DNA of 6,168 nt. Source: Candidatus Njordarchaeota archaeon (GTDB taxonomy: Archaea; Thermoproteota; JANJXX01; Panguiarchaeales; Panguiarchaeaceae). Position numbers and translations under genes: made by a program. The notes under the pieces were generated by a model. It saw only the letters and a program-made list of their open reading frames with translations. It was not told the DNA's origin and did not search any database. The stretch covers positions 1 through 6,168 of the forward strand of contig JAGSHR010000283.1 of the NCBI GenBank assembly GCA_029855985.1, in the 5' to 3' direction. Every line of letters starts with the position of its first letter. Position 1 is the first letter of the stretch. Shown here in pieces: positions 1 through 5,570 of this stretch.

Positions 1-77
1 GAATATATACGGAAAAATATGCTGTAATTTAATCGAATTTTTCAAAAAAACAAACAAATTCTACGGGTAAGATTAAT
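1..77. other. Left flank, no gene callable
   Basis: This AT-rich stretch contains no start codon followed by a useful reading frame on either strand. All three plus-strand frames entering from the left edge stop early (TAA at 25-27, 30-32 and 67-69), so an upstream plus-strand gene could end here, for example in the frame finishing at 27. Too few codons are present to recognise one. The T-rich run around 28-43 would suit a transcription end for such a gene, but this is inference. Confidence 0.3.
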
Positions 78-86
78 CTTTTTATA
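78..86 (+). promoter_or_regulatory. Candidate distal TATA box upstream of eno
   Basis: CTTTTTATA is the best match to an archaeal TATA element in the leader of the enolase gene. A transcript starting about 25 nt downstream (around 105-112) would have a 5' leader of over 100 nt before the enolase start. A second, closer TATA-like box lies at 181-188, so this one may be an alternative promoter or may drive a short untranslated RNA. It is judged by sequence resemblance only. Confidence 0.35.
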
Positions 87-180
87 CCAACATAATAATC
101 ACCCAAAAATCAAAAGGAACTCACTACTCGCAACTCACGAACATTATATTGCAAGAAAAATAGCAACAACAAAACCTAAC

Positions 181-188
181 CTTTAAAT
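181..188 (+). promoter_or_regulatory. Candidate proximal TATA box for eno
   Basis: CTTTAAAT resembles an archaeal TATA element. At the usual 25-nt spacing, transcription would begin near 206-212 and leave a short leader of about 25 nt before the TTG start at 234. That makes it the more economical promoter for the enolase-ApgM pair. Confidence 0.4.
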
Positions 189-233
189 GACACATTTATT
201 ATTCAACAAGAAAAATTCTAAGAAGGGTTAACC

Positions 234-1553
234 TTGAAAACAATTGAATTTGAAAACGACACTAGATTCATCATTGTAGATGGCATTGCTAGAGAAATTC
301 TAGATTCTAGGGGAAATCCAACAGTTGAAGTTGAGTTACTAACGGATGGAGGAGGCATCGGTTACGCATCTGTTCCTTCGGGGGCCTCAAGAGGAAAACT
401 TGAAGCTTATGAACTAAGGGATGAGGATCCAAAGAGATATATGGGGAAAGGGGTTAGAAAAGCTGTTGAAAACATAATGGATATCATATTGCCCGAAATT
501 ATAGGTCAAGATTCTAGGTACCAATGGGAGATAGATAACTTAATGATTGACTTAGATGGAACAGAAAACAAATCAAATTTGGGGGCAAACGCTATTTTAG
601 CGGTTTCTATTGCCGCCGCAAGAGCTGCTGCTGACACTTACGGTTTGCCCCTGTTTATGTACTTGGGGGGAATTAATGCAAGGTTGTTACCGACACCAAT
701 GATGAATATAATTAATGGCGGCAAGCATGCGGGAAACGATTTAGCCATACAGGAATTCATGATTGTACCTGGGGGCGCTGAGTCATTTAGCGAATCCCTT
801 AGAATAGGCGTTGAGGTCTACATGAAACTAAAAGAAATATTGAAAAAAGAATATGGTAGAAACGCCATTAACGTGGGTGATGAAGGTGGTTTTGCCCCAC
901 CATTGAGCAAAACGGAAGATGCATTAAATCTCCTTATGAAAGCTATTGAGGAATCAGGACACTCAGGTCGTGTAGGGTTAGCTTTGGATGCCGCTGCATC
1001 AAACTTTTACGAAGAGAACACGAAGAAATATAAGATTGATGGAAGAGAGCTAACAGTTGATGAATTAATAGACTTCTATGTCGAGTTAGTTGACAAGTAC
1101 CCAATTTTGAGTATAGAGGATCCCTTTTATGAAGATGACTTCGACGCATTCTCGAGATTAACAGCGAAGATTGGACAAAAAGTTTTAATTGTTGGTGACG
1201 ACATCTTCGTAACAAACATTAACAGATTAAGAAAAGGATTAAGCAAAAAAGCAGCTAACTCCGTTCTGGTCAAGTTAAATCAGATAGGAACTGTTACCGA
1301 GACACTTGAGTTAATAGACTTCGCTAAGAAAAACGGGTTGGAGTGCATTATTAGTCATAGAAGCGGTGAAACTGAGGATAACTACATATCAGATTTAGCT
1401 GTTGCAACTAGCGCCGGCTTGATAAAGACTGGTGCACCCGCTAGGAGTGAGAGAACTTCAAAGTACAACCAACTGTTGAGAATCGAAAGCCTCCTTGAAG
1501 GAGGTTATAAATTCAATGGGTTTAGATCATTCAAGAGACAACCGGGGGCATGA
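234..1553 (+). CDS. eno: Enolase (phosphopyruvate hydratase)
   Basis: Cytosolic, magnesium-dependent enzyme interconverting 2-phosphoglycerate and phosphoenolpyruvate (EC 4.2.1.11). At 439 residues it is a normal full-length enolase. Visible signatures: AREILDSRGNPTVEVEL near residues 18-35; the mobile loop VPSGASRG (47-54); HAGNDLAIQEF with E174; GDEGGFAPP with E217; metal ligands D252, E295 (SIEDP) and D322 (VGDD); catalytic base K347 (VKLNQ); SHRSGETED with H375; and K398 in IKTGAPARSER, followed by KYNQLLRIE. Roles are assigned by alignment to known enolases. The start is TTG at 234: an in-frame TAA at 219-221 leaves no earlier option, and AGGG at 224-227 is a weak ribosome-binding site. 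The stop overlaps the apgM start by ATGA, so the two steps of lower glycolysis are translated from adjacent frames. All key residues are present and nothing suggests a defect. Confidence 0.98.
   Translation: MKTIEFENDTRFIIVDGIAREILDSRGNPTVEVELLTDGGGIGYASVPSGASRGKLEAYELRDEDPKRYMGKGVRKAVENIMDIILPEIIGQDSRYQWEIDNLMIDLDGTENKSNLGANAILAVSIAAARAAADTYGLPLFMYLGGINARLLPTPMMNIINGGKHAGNDLAIQEFMIVPGGAESFSESLRIGVEVYMKLKEILKKEYGRNAINVGDEGGFAPPLSKTEDALNLLMKAIEESGHSGRVGLALDAAASNFYEENTKKYKIDGRELTVDELIDFYVELVDKYPILSIEDPFYEDDFDAFSRLTAKIGQKVLIVGDDIFVTNINRLRKGLSKKAANSVLVKLNQIGTVTETLELIDFAKKNGLECIISHRSGETEDNYISDLAVATSAGLIKTGAPARSERTSKYNQLLRIESLLEGGYKFNGFRSFKRQPGA
1490..1504 (+). other. Small hairpin with SD-like arm inside eno 3' end
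   Basis: CCTCCTTGAAGGAGG is a perfect inverted repeat (6-bp stem, 3-nt loop, or 5-bp stem with 5-nt loop) encoding part of LLEGGY near the enolase C terminus. Its right arm plus the next T reads GGAGGT, a full Shine-Dalgarno sequence, but it lies about 45 nt before apgM and so is too far away to serve that start directly. It may be a coding coincidence. Confidence 0.3.
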
Positions 1554-2887
1554 ATATGCTCCGAACAGTTCTTATAATACTTGATGGTTTAGGGGATGAG
1601 TACATCCCTGAACTTAACGGTACCCCCCTTGAAAGCGTCGCTAGCGAGATAAAGAATTTTAATAAGTTAACAGAAAGCGGTATTAGCGGTTTAATGTACC
1701 CAATATCCCCCGGCGTCCCCCCAAGTAGTGACACAGCCCACCTAACAATATTTGGTTACGACCTCGAAAAAGATTATCCCGGTAGAGGCGTTTTCGAAGC
1801 CCTTGGAGCAGGTTTGAATCTTAGTGAGGGAGAACTTGCGTTTCGTGCAAATTTTGGAACCGTTAGAGAAGAAAATGGCAAACTTATAGTAATCGACAGA
1901 AGGGCGGGTAGAATCTCAGGGAAAGACGCGGACGTACTAGCTGAGGACTTTCAAAAATATTTGAGTGAAAAAGGAATACCAGCTAAATTTATTCATACAC
2001 TGGAGCATAGGGGCGTCCTAGTCATCAAACCCGAAGAGGGAACACTATCTCCAAAGATAACAGACGTTGACCCTCACGAGATTGGGGAGCCAATTTTCGC
2101 ATCACAACCATATTATGGTTTAGAGGGACAAGAATTAGAAAATGCTAAGAGGGCAGCTAAGATCCTTAACACTATAATTGTGGAATCCTACAAGTTCTTA
2201 AGTAAACACCCCATTAACAAGGAAAGAGAAAAGAAAGGTTTGCCGCCCGCAAACGTTATTTTAGCTAGAGGAGCTGGACTCATAAGGAAACTTGAAAGCT
2301 TTCGTGAAAGGTGGGGTTATAAAGCCGCCTTTGTGGCAGCTGGACCCCTATATAGAGGAGTAGCATTATCACTCGGTATGGATCCAATACCTGTGGAAGG
2401 AGCAACTGGATTACCAAACACTAATATTGAGGGAAAACTCAAGGGTGTCTTGGAAGCACTTAATAAAGGTTATGATTTCGTTTTTCTCCATATTAAGGCA
2501 ACAGACAATCTATCTCACTCTATGAAACCAGTGGAAAAAGCCGAGTTTATAAAGAAAGTTGATGAACACTTAGACATACTATTCGATGTGCTTGACGACA
2601 CTGTTATTGCTATAACGGGAGACCATACGACAAGCAGTCTTAGAGGAAAACACCTTGGTTTACCAGTTCCAATTGTCATCCATGCTCCCTACGGTAGAAA
2701 AGATGAAAACAAATATTTCAACGAGTCCTCATGCAATAAGTATGGAGGGTTGAAAACAATATATGGCAAAGACATTATGCCCATCCTCCTCGATCTTAGC
2801 AATCGAGCAAATGAGCTGGGTATTAGAACTTCACCAAAACCAATCTTCTATATTGGTGCAACTGGACAACCATTAGAGGTAAAGTAA
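1550..2887 (+). CDS. apgM: 2,3-bisphosphoglycerate-independent phosphoglycerate mutase, archaeal type
   Basis: Interconverts 3- and 2-phosphoglycerate (EC 5.4.2.12) in the alkaline-phosphatase superfamily, feeding the enolase encoded just upstream. Evidence: LDGLGD with metal ligand D12; PISPGVPPSSDTAHL with the likely phosphoserine nucleophile S60; a GYDLEKDYPGRG block (69-80); DRRAGRI (116-122); ANVILARGAG (234-243); VEGATGLPNTN (282-292); HIKATD with D319 and H323; GDH with D358 and H359; and H368. The C terminus DIMPILLDL is typical. At 445 residues it runs slightly long, with about 20 extra residues at the end. The familiar archaeal HDGD segment after the DxxxH ligands is changed here (SHSMK), as is the segment around H368 (KHLGLPVP), although the metal ligands remain. 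The start is ATG at 1550, overlapping the eno stop. ATG 1556 is an equally good or better start, with GGGGG at 1544-1548 and a 7-nt spacer, and would give MLRTVLIILDGLGD. Confidence 0.94.
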   Translation: MNMLRTVLIILDGLGDEYIPELNGTPLESVASEIKNFNKLTESGISGLMYPISPGVPPSSDTAHLTIFGYDLEKDYPGRGVFEALGAGLNLSEGELAFRANFGTVREENGKLIVIDRRAGRISGKDADVLAEDFQKYLSEKGIPAKFIHTLEHRGVLVIKPEEGTLSPKITDVDPHEIGEPIFASQPYYGLEGQELENAKRAAKILNTIIVESYKFLSKHPINKEREKKGLPPANVILARGAGLIRKLESFRERWGYKAAFVAAGPLYRGVALSLGMDPIPVEGATGLPNTNIEGKLKGVLEALNKGYDFVFLHIKATDNLSHSMKPVEKAEFIKKVDEHLDILFDVLDDTVIAITGDHTTSSLRGKHLGLPVPIVIHAPYGRKDENKYFNESSCNKYGGLKTIYGKDIMPILLDLSNRANELGIRTSPKPIFYIGATGQPLEVK

Positions 2888-2902
2888 CAGCTTTCCATAT
2901 AA

Positions 2903-2917
2903 TTCATTTTTATTTTC
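2903..2917 (+). promoter_or_regulatory. T-rich tract between apgM and the WD40 gene
   Basis: The 69-nt gap contains a T-rich run (TTTTTATTTT at 2907-2916). Such runs act as terminators in archaea, so this could end the eno-apgM transcript. The same run also resembles a TATA element whose start site, about 2935-2943, would serve the WD40 gene. A second A/T box, CAATAAATAA (2933-2942), would instead give a nearly leaderless WD40 transcript. No Shine-Dalgarno sequence is visible before the WD40 start, which favours a leaderless or short-leader message. Confidence 0.35.
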
Positions 2918-2956
2918 TCCAGGCCAAAAACACAATAAATAACTCTTCCTCAAAAG

Positions 2957-3850
2957 ATGACAATAATGAATCTAGAAAAAGTGATGGACACAAGGATTCA
3001 CAATAACGATGTTTACCAAACAATTTGGCTAAATGAAAAAGTCGTCGCATCATCTTCATGGGATAAAACTATCTCCATATTAAACGTAGAAGAGTCAGCT
3101 CCAATGATTTTATTGAAGGGTCACAAAAAAGGAGTGACATCACTTGATTACAATCAATATGAAAACCTACTTGCTAGCGGGTCCGCTGATTTCACTGTGA
3201 GAATATGGGATATCGCGAATACAAAGACTTTAGTTACCTTGAGACAGCACCGTGAGGCCGTTTTAGGTGTCAAGTGGAATACCAATCAGAAAATGTTGGC
3301 TTCATGCTCTGAAGATTCAACAATAGCCATTTGGGATACAGAATCTTGGACGTTAAAGAGGGTACTTGAAGGGCATAGATTTGCTGTTTTTTCTATAGAT
3401 TGGCATCCCCATGATAACACCATTTTAAGCGGCTCAAGTGATGCAAAAACCATAATTTGGGATATCGAGTCAGGAAAAAAACTATGGGAAATCAAAGCCC
3501 ATAATCGAACTGTTAGGACAGTTGATTTCTCTCCTGATGGCAATTATTTTGTTACTGGATCCTGGGATGGAAAAGTTATTGTTTGGGCTTACGATAACTT
3601 AGAGAGGGTTAGGGAAATATCTTTTCCAGATGCTACAATTAGATGCGCAAGATGGAACCCAACTGGAAGGATAGTGGCTATTAGTAGATCTGATGGTTAC
3701 TTGACTCTGTGGAAGCCATTTGATTCACAAAGTACTCACTACAAAGTTTTCAATTTCACGGTTAGATGCGCTGAATGGAGTGTAAATGGGAAAAACCTTG
3801 CCGTATCGTCTAATGGTGGAATGCTAACTATTTTTAAAGTGAATATTTAA
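2957..3850 (+). CDS. WD40-repeat seven-bladed beta-propeller protein, function unknown
   Basis: This 297-residue protein consists almost entirely of WD40 repeats. I count seven units at about 12-44, 52-85, 94-127, 136-169, 178-210, 221-252 and 264-294. The best preserved have a GH-type start and WD end: GH55-56 to WD84-85, QH97-98 to WD126-127, GH139-140 to WD168-169, AH181-182 to W210. Units 1, 6 and 7 are degenerate but keep the SxDxxxxxW-like spacing. The last unit lacks its outer strand, which the N-terminal residues LEKVMDT could supply, closing the ring in the usual way. No signal peptide, membrane segment or fused catalytic domain is present, so it is a cytosolic scaffold or binding protein. 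WD40 proteins typically hold protein complexes together; no partner is evident here. The start is ATG 2957 (in-frame TAA at 2936-2938 upstream); ATG 2966 is an alternative. No function can be assigned from neighbours. Confidence 0.9.
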   Translation: MTIMNLEKVMDTRIHNNDVYQTIWLNEKVVASSSWDKTISILNVEESAPMILLKGHKKGVTSLDYNQYENLLASGSADFTVRIWDIANTKTLVTLRQHREAVLGVKWNTNQKMLASCSEDSTIAIWDTESWTLKRVLEGHRFAVFSIDWHPHDNTILSGSSDAKTIIWDIESGKKLWEIKAHNRTVRTVDFSPDGNYFVTGSWDGKVIVWAYDNLERVREISFPDATIRCARWNPTGRIVAISRSDGYLTLWKPFDSQSTHYKVFNFTVRCAEWSVNGKNLAVSSNGGMLTIFKVNI

Positions 3851-3890
3851 TATATAGTTCTTGGTTGAAATTGTTAAATTCTTTTTTAAA
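3846..3890 (+). promoter_or_regulatory. A/T-rich region with two TATA-like boxes before rimI
   Basis: TTTAATATATAG (3846-3857) overlaps the WD40 stop codon, and TTTTTTAAA lies at 3882-3890. The second box would place a transcript start near 3912, just before the preferred GTG start of the acetyltransferase at 3927. The T6 run at 3882-3887 could also help terminate the WD40 transcript. This is judged by sequence resemblance only. Confidence 0.35.
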
Positions 3891-3926
3891 ATAAACTTAA
3901 ATCTATTCACAAGGAAAAGTCACTGC

Positions 3927-4394
3927 GTGATAAAATTGGTGCTTAGAGAAAGAATAAACTTAACATTTAGAAGAGCCACAATGAATGATTTAACCGAAAT
4001 CCAAAAAATAGAACGCGCTTCTTTTCCGTACCCCTATTCTACATACTACCAAAAATTGCTAATCAAAAACGCAGACATCTACTATGTAGCCGAACACAAC
4101 GGATTGATAGTAGGATACATTATAGCCAGAGTTGAATCCAATAATCTGGGACACATAATTTCAATAGCAGTACACCCAGATTACAGGAGGAAAGGTATCG
4201 GAGAAGCTCTAATGAAAAAAGCAGAAATGGATTTGAAGGAAATGGGTTGTTACAGAGTAATCCTTGAAGTTAACGTCACCAATTATCCTGCAATCAAACT
4301 CTATACAAAACTCGGCTACATTAAAATCAAGGTGCTCCACAATTACTATTCAGATGGTTCTGACGCATATCAGATGTTGAAAAGTTTAATATAA
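3927..4394 (+). CDS. rimI: GNAT family N-acetyltransferase, RimI/Ard1-like N-alpha-acetyltransferase
   Basis: Predicted to transfer acetyl from acetyl-CoA to the N-terminal amino group of proteins; archaeal RimI/Ard1 enzymes acetylate many protein N termini co- or post-translationally in the cytosol. With the start chosen here it has 155 residues, the usual size. Evidence: N-terminal FRRATMNDLTEIQKIERASFP; IAVHPDYRRKGIG (motif A, acetyl-CoA pyrophosphate loop, R88-K-G-I-G92); LEVNVTNYPAIKLYTKLGY (motif B, with E114, N119, Y126); and the RimI-type ending NYYSDGSDAYQM. The usual DGEDA in that ending is DGSDA here. The frame is open back to TTG 3861, but those 22 residues (rich in F, K, N) lie before the conserved domain over promoter-like A/T sequence, so I prefer GTG 3927 (AAGGA at 3911-3915 upstream). 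GTG 3939 is also possible. It converges with ribC, 25 nt apart. Confidence 0.88.
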   Translation: MIKLVLRERINLTFRRATMNDLTEIQKIERASFPYPYSTYYQKLLIKNADIYYVAEHNGLIVGYIIARVESNNLGHIISIAVHPDYRRKGIGEALMKKAEMDLKEMGCYRVILEVNVTNYPAIKLYTKLGYIKIKVLHNYYSDGSDAYQMLKSLI

Positions 4395-4400
4395 GTTACA

Positions 4401-4407
4401 AAAAAAC
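4401..4407 (-). terminator. Poly-T tract downstream of ribC
   Basis: Seven A on the plus strand read as seven T on the minus strand, 12 nt after the ribC stop. Archaeal termination commonly uses such runs without a hairpin. It lies in the 25-nt gap between the convergent rimI and ribC genes, so any rimI read-through would enter ribC antisense. Confidence 0.5.
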
Positions 4408-4419
4408 ACTAAGAATTAG

Positions 4420-4923
4420 TTAATGGTTTCCAGAACCAATGGGTCCAACATCCCCATAACCTTGTCTTTTACCTTTCCCCGCGTTTTTCACCAATTCACT
4501 TGGATTTACTAGTAAGTCAACTAAGTTCTTGCAGTGCTTCTTAACTCTATCAACTGCAATGTTGTAAAGTTCTCTTGGATCTTCAGATTCATCCTCGTGA
4601 ACAGTCACATCGATTAAAATTTTCTCGGTTAATATTTCAACCATGATCAATCCAATTGACATTGAGAGGTAACTAAACTTGTCTGCCTCTCTCTTTCCCA
4701 CCCAACCTAGTGTTATTACTCCATCACAGTTCTCTCTGGTTATTAATCTCTTAGCTGCACCCGGTAAGTCCTTTATTCCTGGAACTGTTATCCGAACGAT
4801 CTCTGCGCTTGGGATTAGTTTTCTTAGCTCGTTAACAGCGATTTCCCCCATGTTAACTCTCGAAAATGTAGTGTCGATTACACATATTTTGAGCCTAGTC
4901 AAAGTCGGTTTCACCTTTACCAC
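4420..4923 (-). CDS. ribC: Riboflavin synthase, archaeal type
   Basis: Catalyses the last step of riboflavin synthesis, dismutation of two 6,7-dimethyl-8-ribityllumazine molecules into riboflavin and 5-amino-6-ribitylaminouracil (EC 2.5.1.9). The archaeal enzyme is not homologous to the bacterial trimeric form but is a distant relative of lumazine synthase. Evidence from memory of the family: DTTFSRVNM (17-25), TVPGIKDLPGAAKRL (46-60), LGWVGKREADK (72-82), VHEDESEDP (108-116) and the C-terminal AGKGKRQGYGDVGP (148-161), all recognisable archaeal RibC blocks. Length is 167 residues against about 155 normally; the extra residues are at the N terminus. The start is GTG 4923, with GTG 4914 as an alternative; neither has a clear Shine-Dalgarno sequence. 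It follows ribH by 23 nt on the same strand and is presumably co-transcribed, consuming the product of RibH and returning one of its substrates. Confidence 0.95.
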   Translation of the reverse strand: MVKVKPTLTRLKICVIDTTFSRVNMGEIAVNELRKLIPSAEIVRITVPGIKDLPGAAKRLITRENCDGVITLGWVGKREADKFSYLSMSIGLIMVEILTEKILIDVTVHEDESEDPRELYNIAVDRVKKHCKNLVDLLVNPSELVKNAGKGKRQGYGDVGPIGSGNH

Positions 4924-4946
4924 AAAAGAAGAAAATTTGGATTAAG

Positions 4947-5381
4947 TTATTCCTCTCCCCTGAGAGCTTTAACCATTTTTACAGCTGATTCAACTGCTCT
5001 TCTTGCATACGATTCAATTCTAGCCATTGCCTGCATCCTATTTTGGCCAGGTCCAGAGATTCCCAAGGTAACAGGTTTACCATACTCTAAGGATAAATCC
5101 ATGATTTTCCTTGTGACTTGCGCTGCTATAACCTCATCGTGTTTTGTTTCACCAGTTATAATTGCTCCAAGTGTAGCAACAGCATCCACATCATATTCCT
5201 CTAAAAGCTTCTTGACAAATATAGGTATATCAAATGCTCCAGGAGCTTTAAACACCTTAACTACTTCTGCGCCCAAAAGCTTCGCATGATCGATAGCCTT
5301 CTCAAGCATCATGCTTGTTATATCATAGTTGAACTCACTAACAACTAAACCAAGTTTAATTTTACTCCTAATTTCTGTCAT
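4947..5381 (-). CDS. ribH: 6,7-dimethyl-8-ribityllumazine synthase
   Basis: Condenses 5-amino-6-ribitylaminouracil with 3,4-dihydroxy-2-butanone 4-phosphate to form the lumazine precursor of riboflavin (EC 2.5.1.78); the family normally forms pentamers or 60-subunit shells. With the start chosen here it has 144 residues, a typical archaeal length. Motifs: VSEFNYDIT with F17-N18 for the ribityl substrate; APGAFDIP (46-53); [17 protein letters not shown] with GET at 77-79 for phosphate binding and catalytic H81; and [13 protein letters not shown] plus [15 protein letters not shown], the archaeal C-terminal signature with catalytic R128. I chose ATG 5381 because GGTG at 5392-5395 lies 10 nt before it. 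The frame also opens at GTG 5390, which would add three residues. It is the first gene of a ribH-ribC unit and is divergent from the creatininase-family gene. Confidence 0.96.
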   Translation of the reverse strand: MTEIRSKIKLGLVVSEFNYDITSMMLEKAIDHAKLLGAEVVKVFKAPGAFDIPIFVKKLLEEYDVDAVATLGAIITGETKHDEVIAAQVTRKIMDLSLEYGKPVTLGISGPGQNRMQAMARIESYARRAVESAVKMVKALRGEE

Positions 5382-5440
5382 TGAGTTCACACACCATATT
5401 ACCGATTTTCTTACCTAATCATCAAAGAATTTTGTGAAAT

Positions 5441-5450
5441 TAAAAATAAA
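5441..5450 (-). promoter_or_regulatory. Candidate TATA box for ribH-ribC
   Basis: On the minus strand this reads TTTATTTTTA, an acceptable archaeal TATA element. Transcription would start near 5420-5425 and leave a 5' leader of about 40 nt before ATG 5381. No FMN-riboswitch-like fold is apparent in so short a leader. Confidence 0.4.
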
Positions 5451-5490
5451 ACTGATACCCCTAAGGCCACGTTGAACTCCCAGAAAACTG

Positions 5491-5497
5491 TTTTTAA
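5491..5497 (+). promoter_or_regulatory. Candidate TATA box for the creatininase-family gene
   Basis: TTTTTAA, within TGTTTTTAACTTAATAG, resembles an archaeal TATA element. A start site about 25 nt downstream (near 5516-5520) would give a leader of roughly 50 nt containing the short ORF at 5535-5570. The box is 40 bp from the oppositely oriented ribH box, so the two promoters could share a regulator site between them. Confidence 0.4.
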
Positions 5498-5534
5498 CTT
5501 AATAGAGCAAAATCATGAATATTAATGAGGACAA

Positions 5535-5570
5535 ATGCTTAAAGAATTGAAAGTAGGTGCTAAACAATGA
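5535..5570 (+). other. Possible 11-codon leader ORF ahead of the creatininase-family gene
   Basis: ATG at 5535 opens a frame coding MLKELKVGAKQ and ending at TGA 5568-5570. The stop overlaps the ATG of the downstream gene as ATGA, and GAGG at 5527-5530 sits 4 nt before the ATG. The layout would allow translational coupling or leader-peptide control, but a frame this short arises easily by chance, and no conservation data are available. Confidence 0.2.
5555..5559 (+). promoter_or_regulatory. Ribosome-binding site fixing the creatininase-family start
   Basis: AGGTG, complementary to the archaeal 16S rRNA 3' end, lies 7 nt before ATG 5567. An in-frame TAA at 5561-5563 excludes any earlier start. 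This is the clearest ribosome-binding site in the window. Confidence 0.6.

Noticed and set aside
943..1215. 90-codon minus-strand frame inside eno
   Set aside because: It lies fully within a clearly genuine enolase gene, and its translation is low-complexity (L, S, R, H rich) without any recognisable motif.
1516..1584. 22-codon third-frame ORF 10 nt after GGAGGT, spanning the eno-apgM junction
   Set aside because: Although the Shine-Dalgarno spacing is good, the frame is short, overlaps two confident genes and yields no recognisable peptide.
1531..1734. 67-codon minus-strand frame over the start of apgM
   Set aside because: Antisense to the conserved LDGLGD and SDTAHL region of apgM; no ribosome-binding site or domain.
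3286..3543. 85-codon minus-strand frame inside the WD40 gene
   Set aside because: Antisense shadow of the WD40 repeats with no family resemblance.
3861..3926. N-terminal 22-residue extension of RimI from TTG 3861
   Set aside because: It precedes the conserved GNAT domain, lies on A/T-rich promoter-like sequence and has no ribosome-binding site; kept only as an alternative.
4679..4945. 88-codon plus-strand frame over ribC
   Set aside because: Opposite strand to the confident ribC gene; composition is typical of an antisense shadow.
5101..5289. 62-codon plus-strand frame inside ribH
   Set aside because: S/T/A-rich antisense shadow of the conserved GETKH and PGAFDIP coding region.
5382..5440. 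FMN riboswitch ahead of ribH
   Set aside because: The leader is short and AT-rich with no multi-stem structure resembling the FMN aptamer, and that riboswitch class is not expected in archaea.
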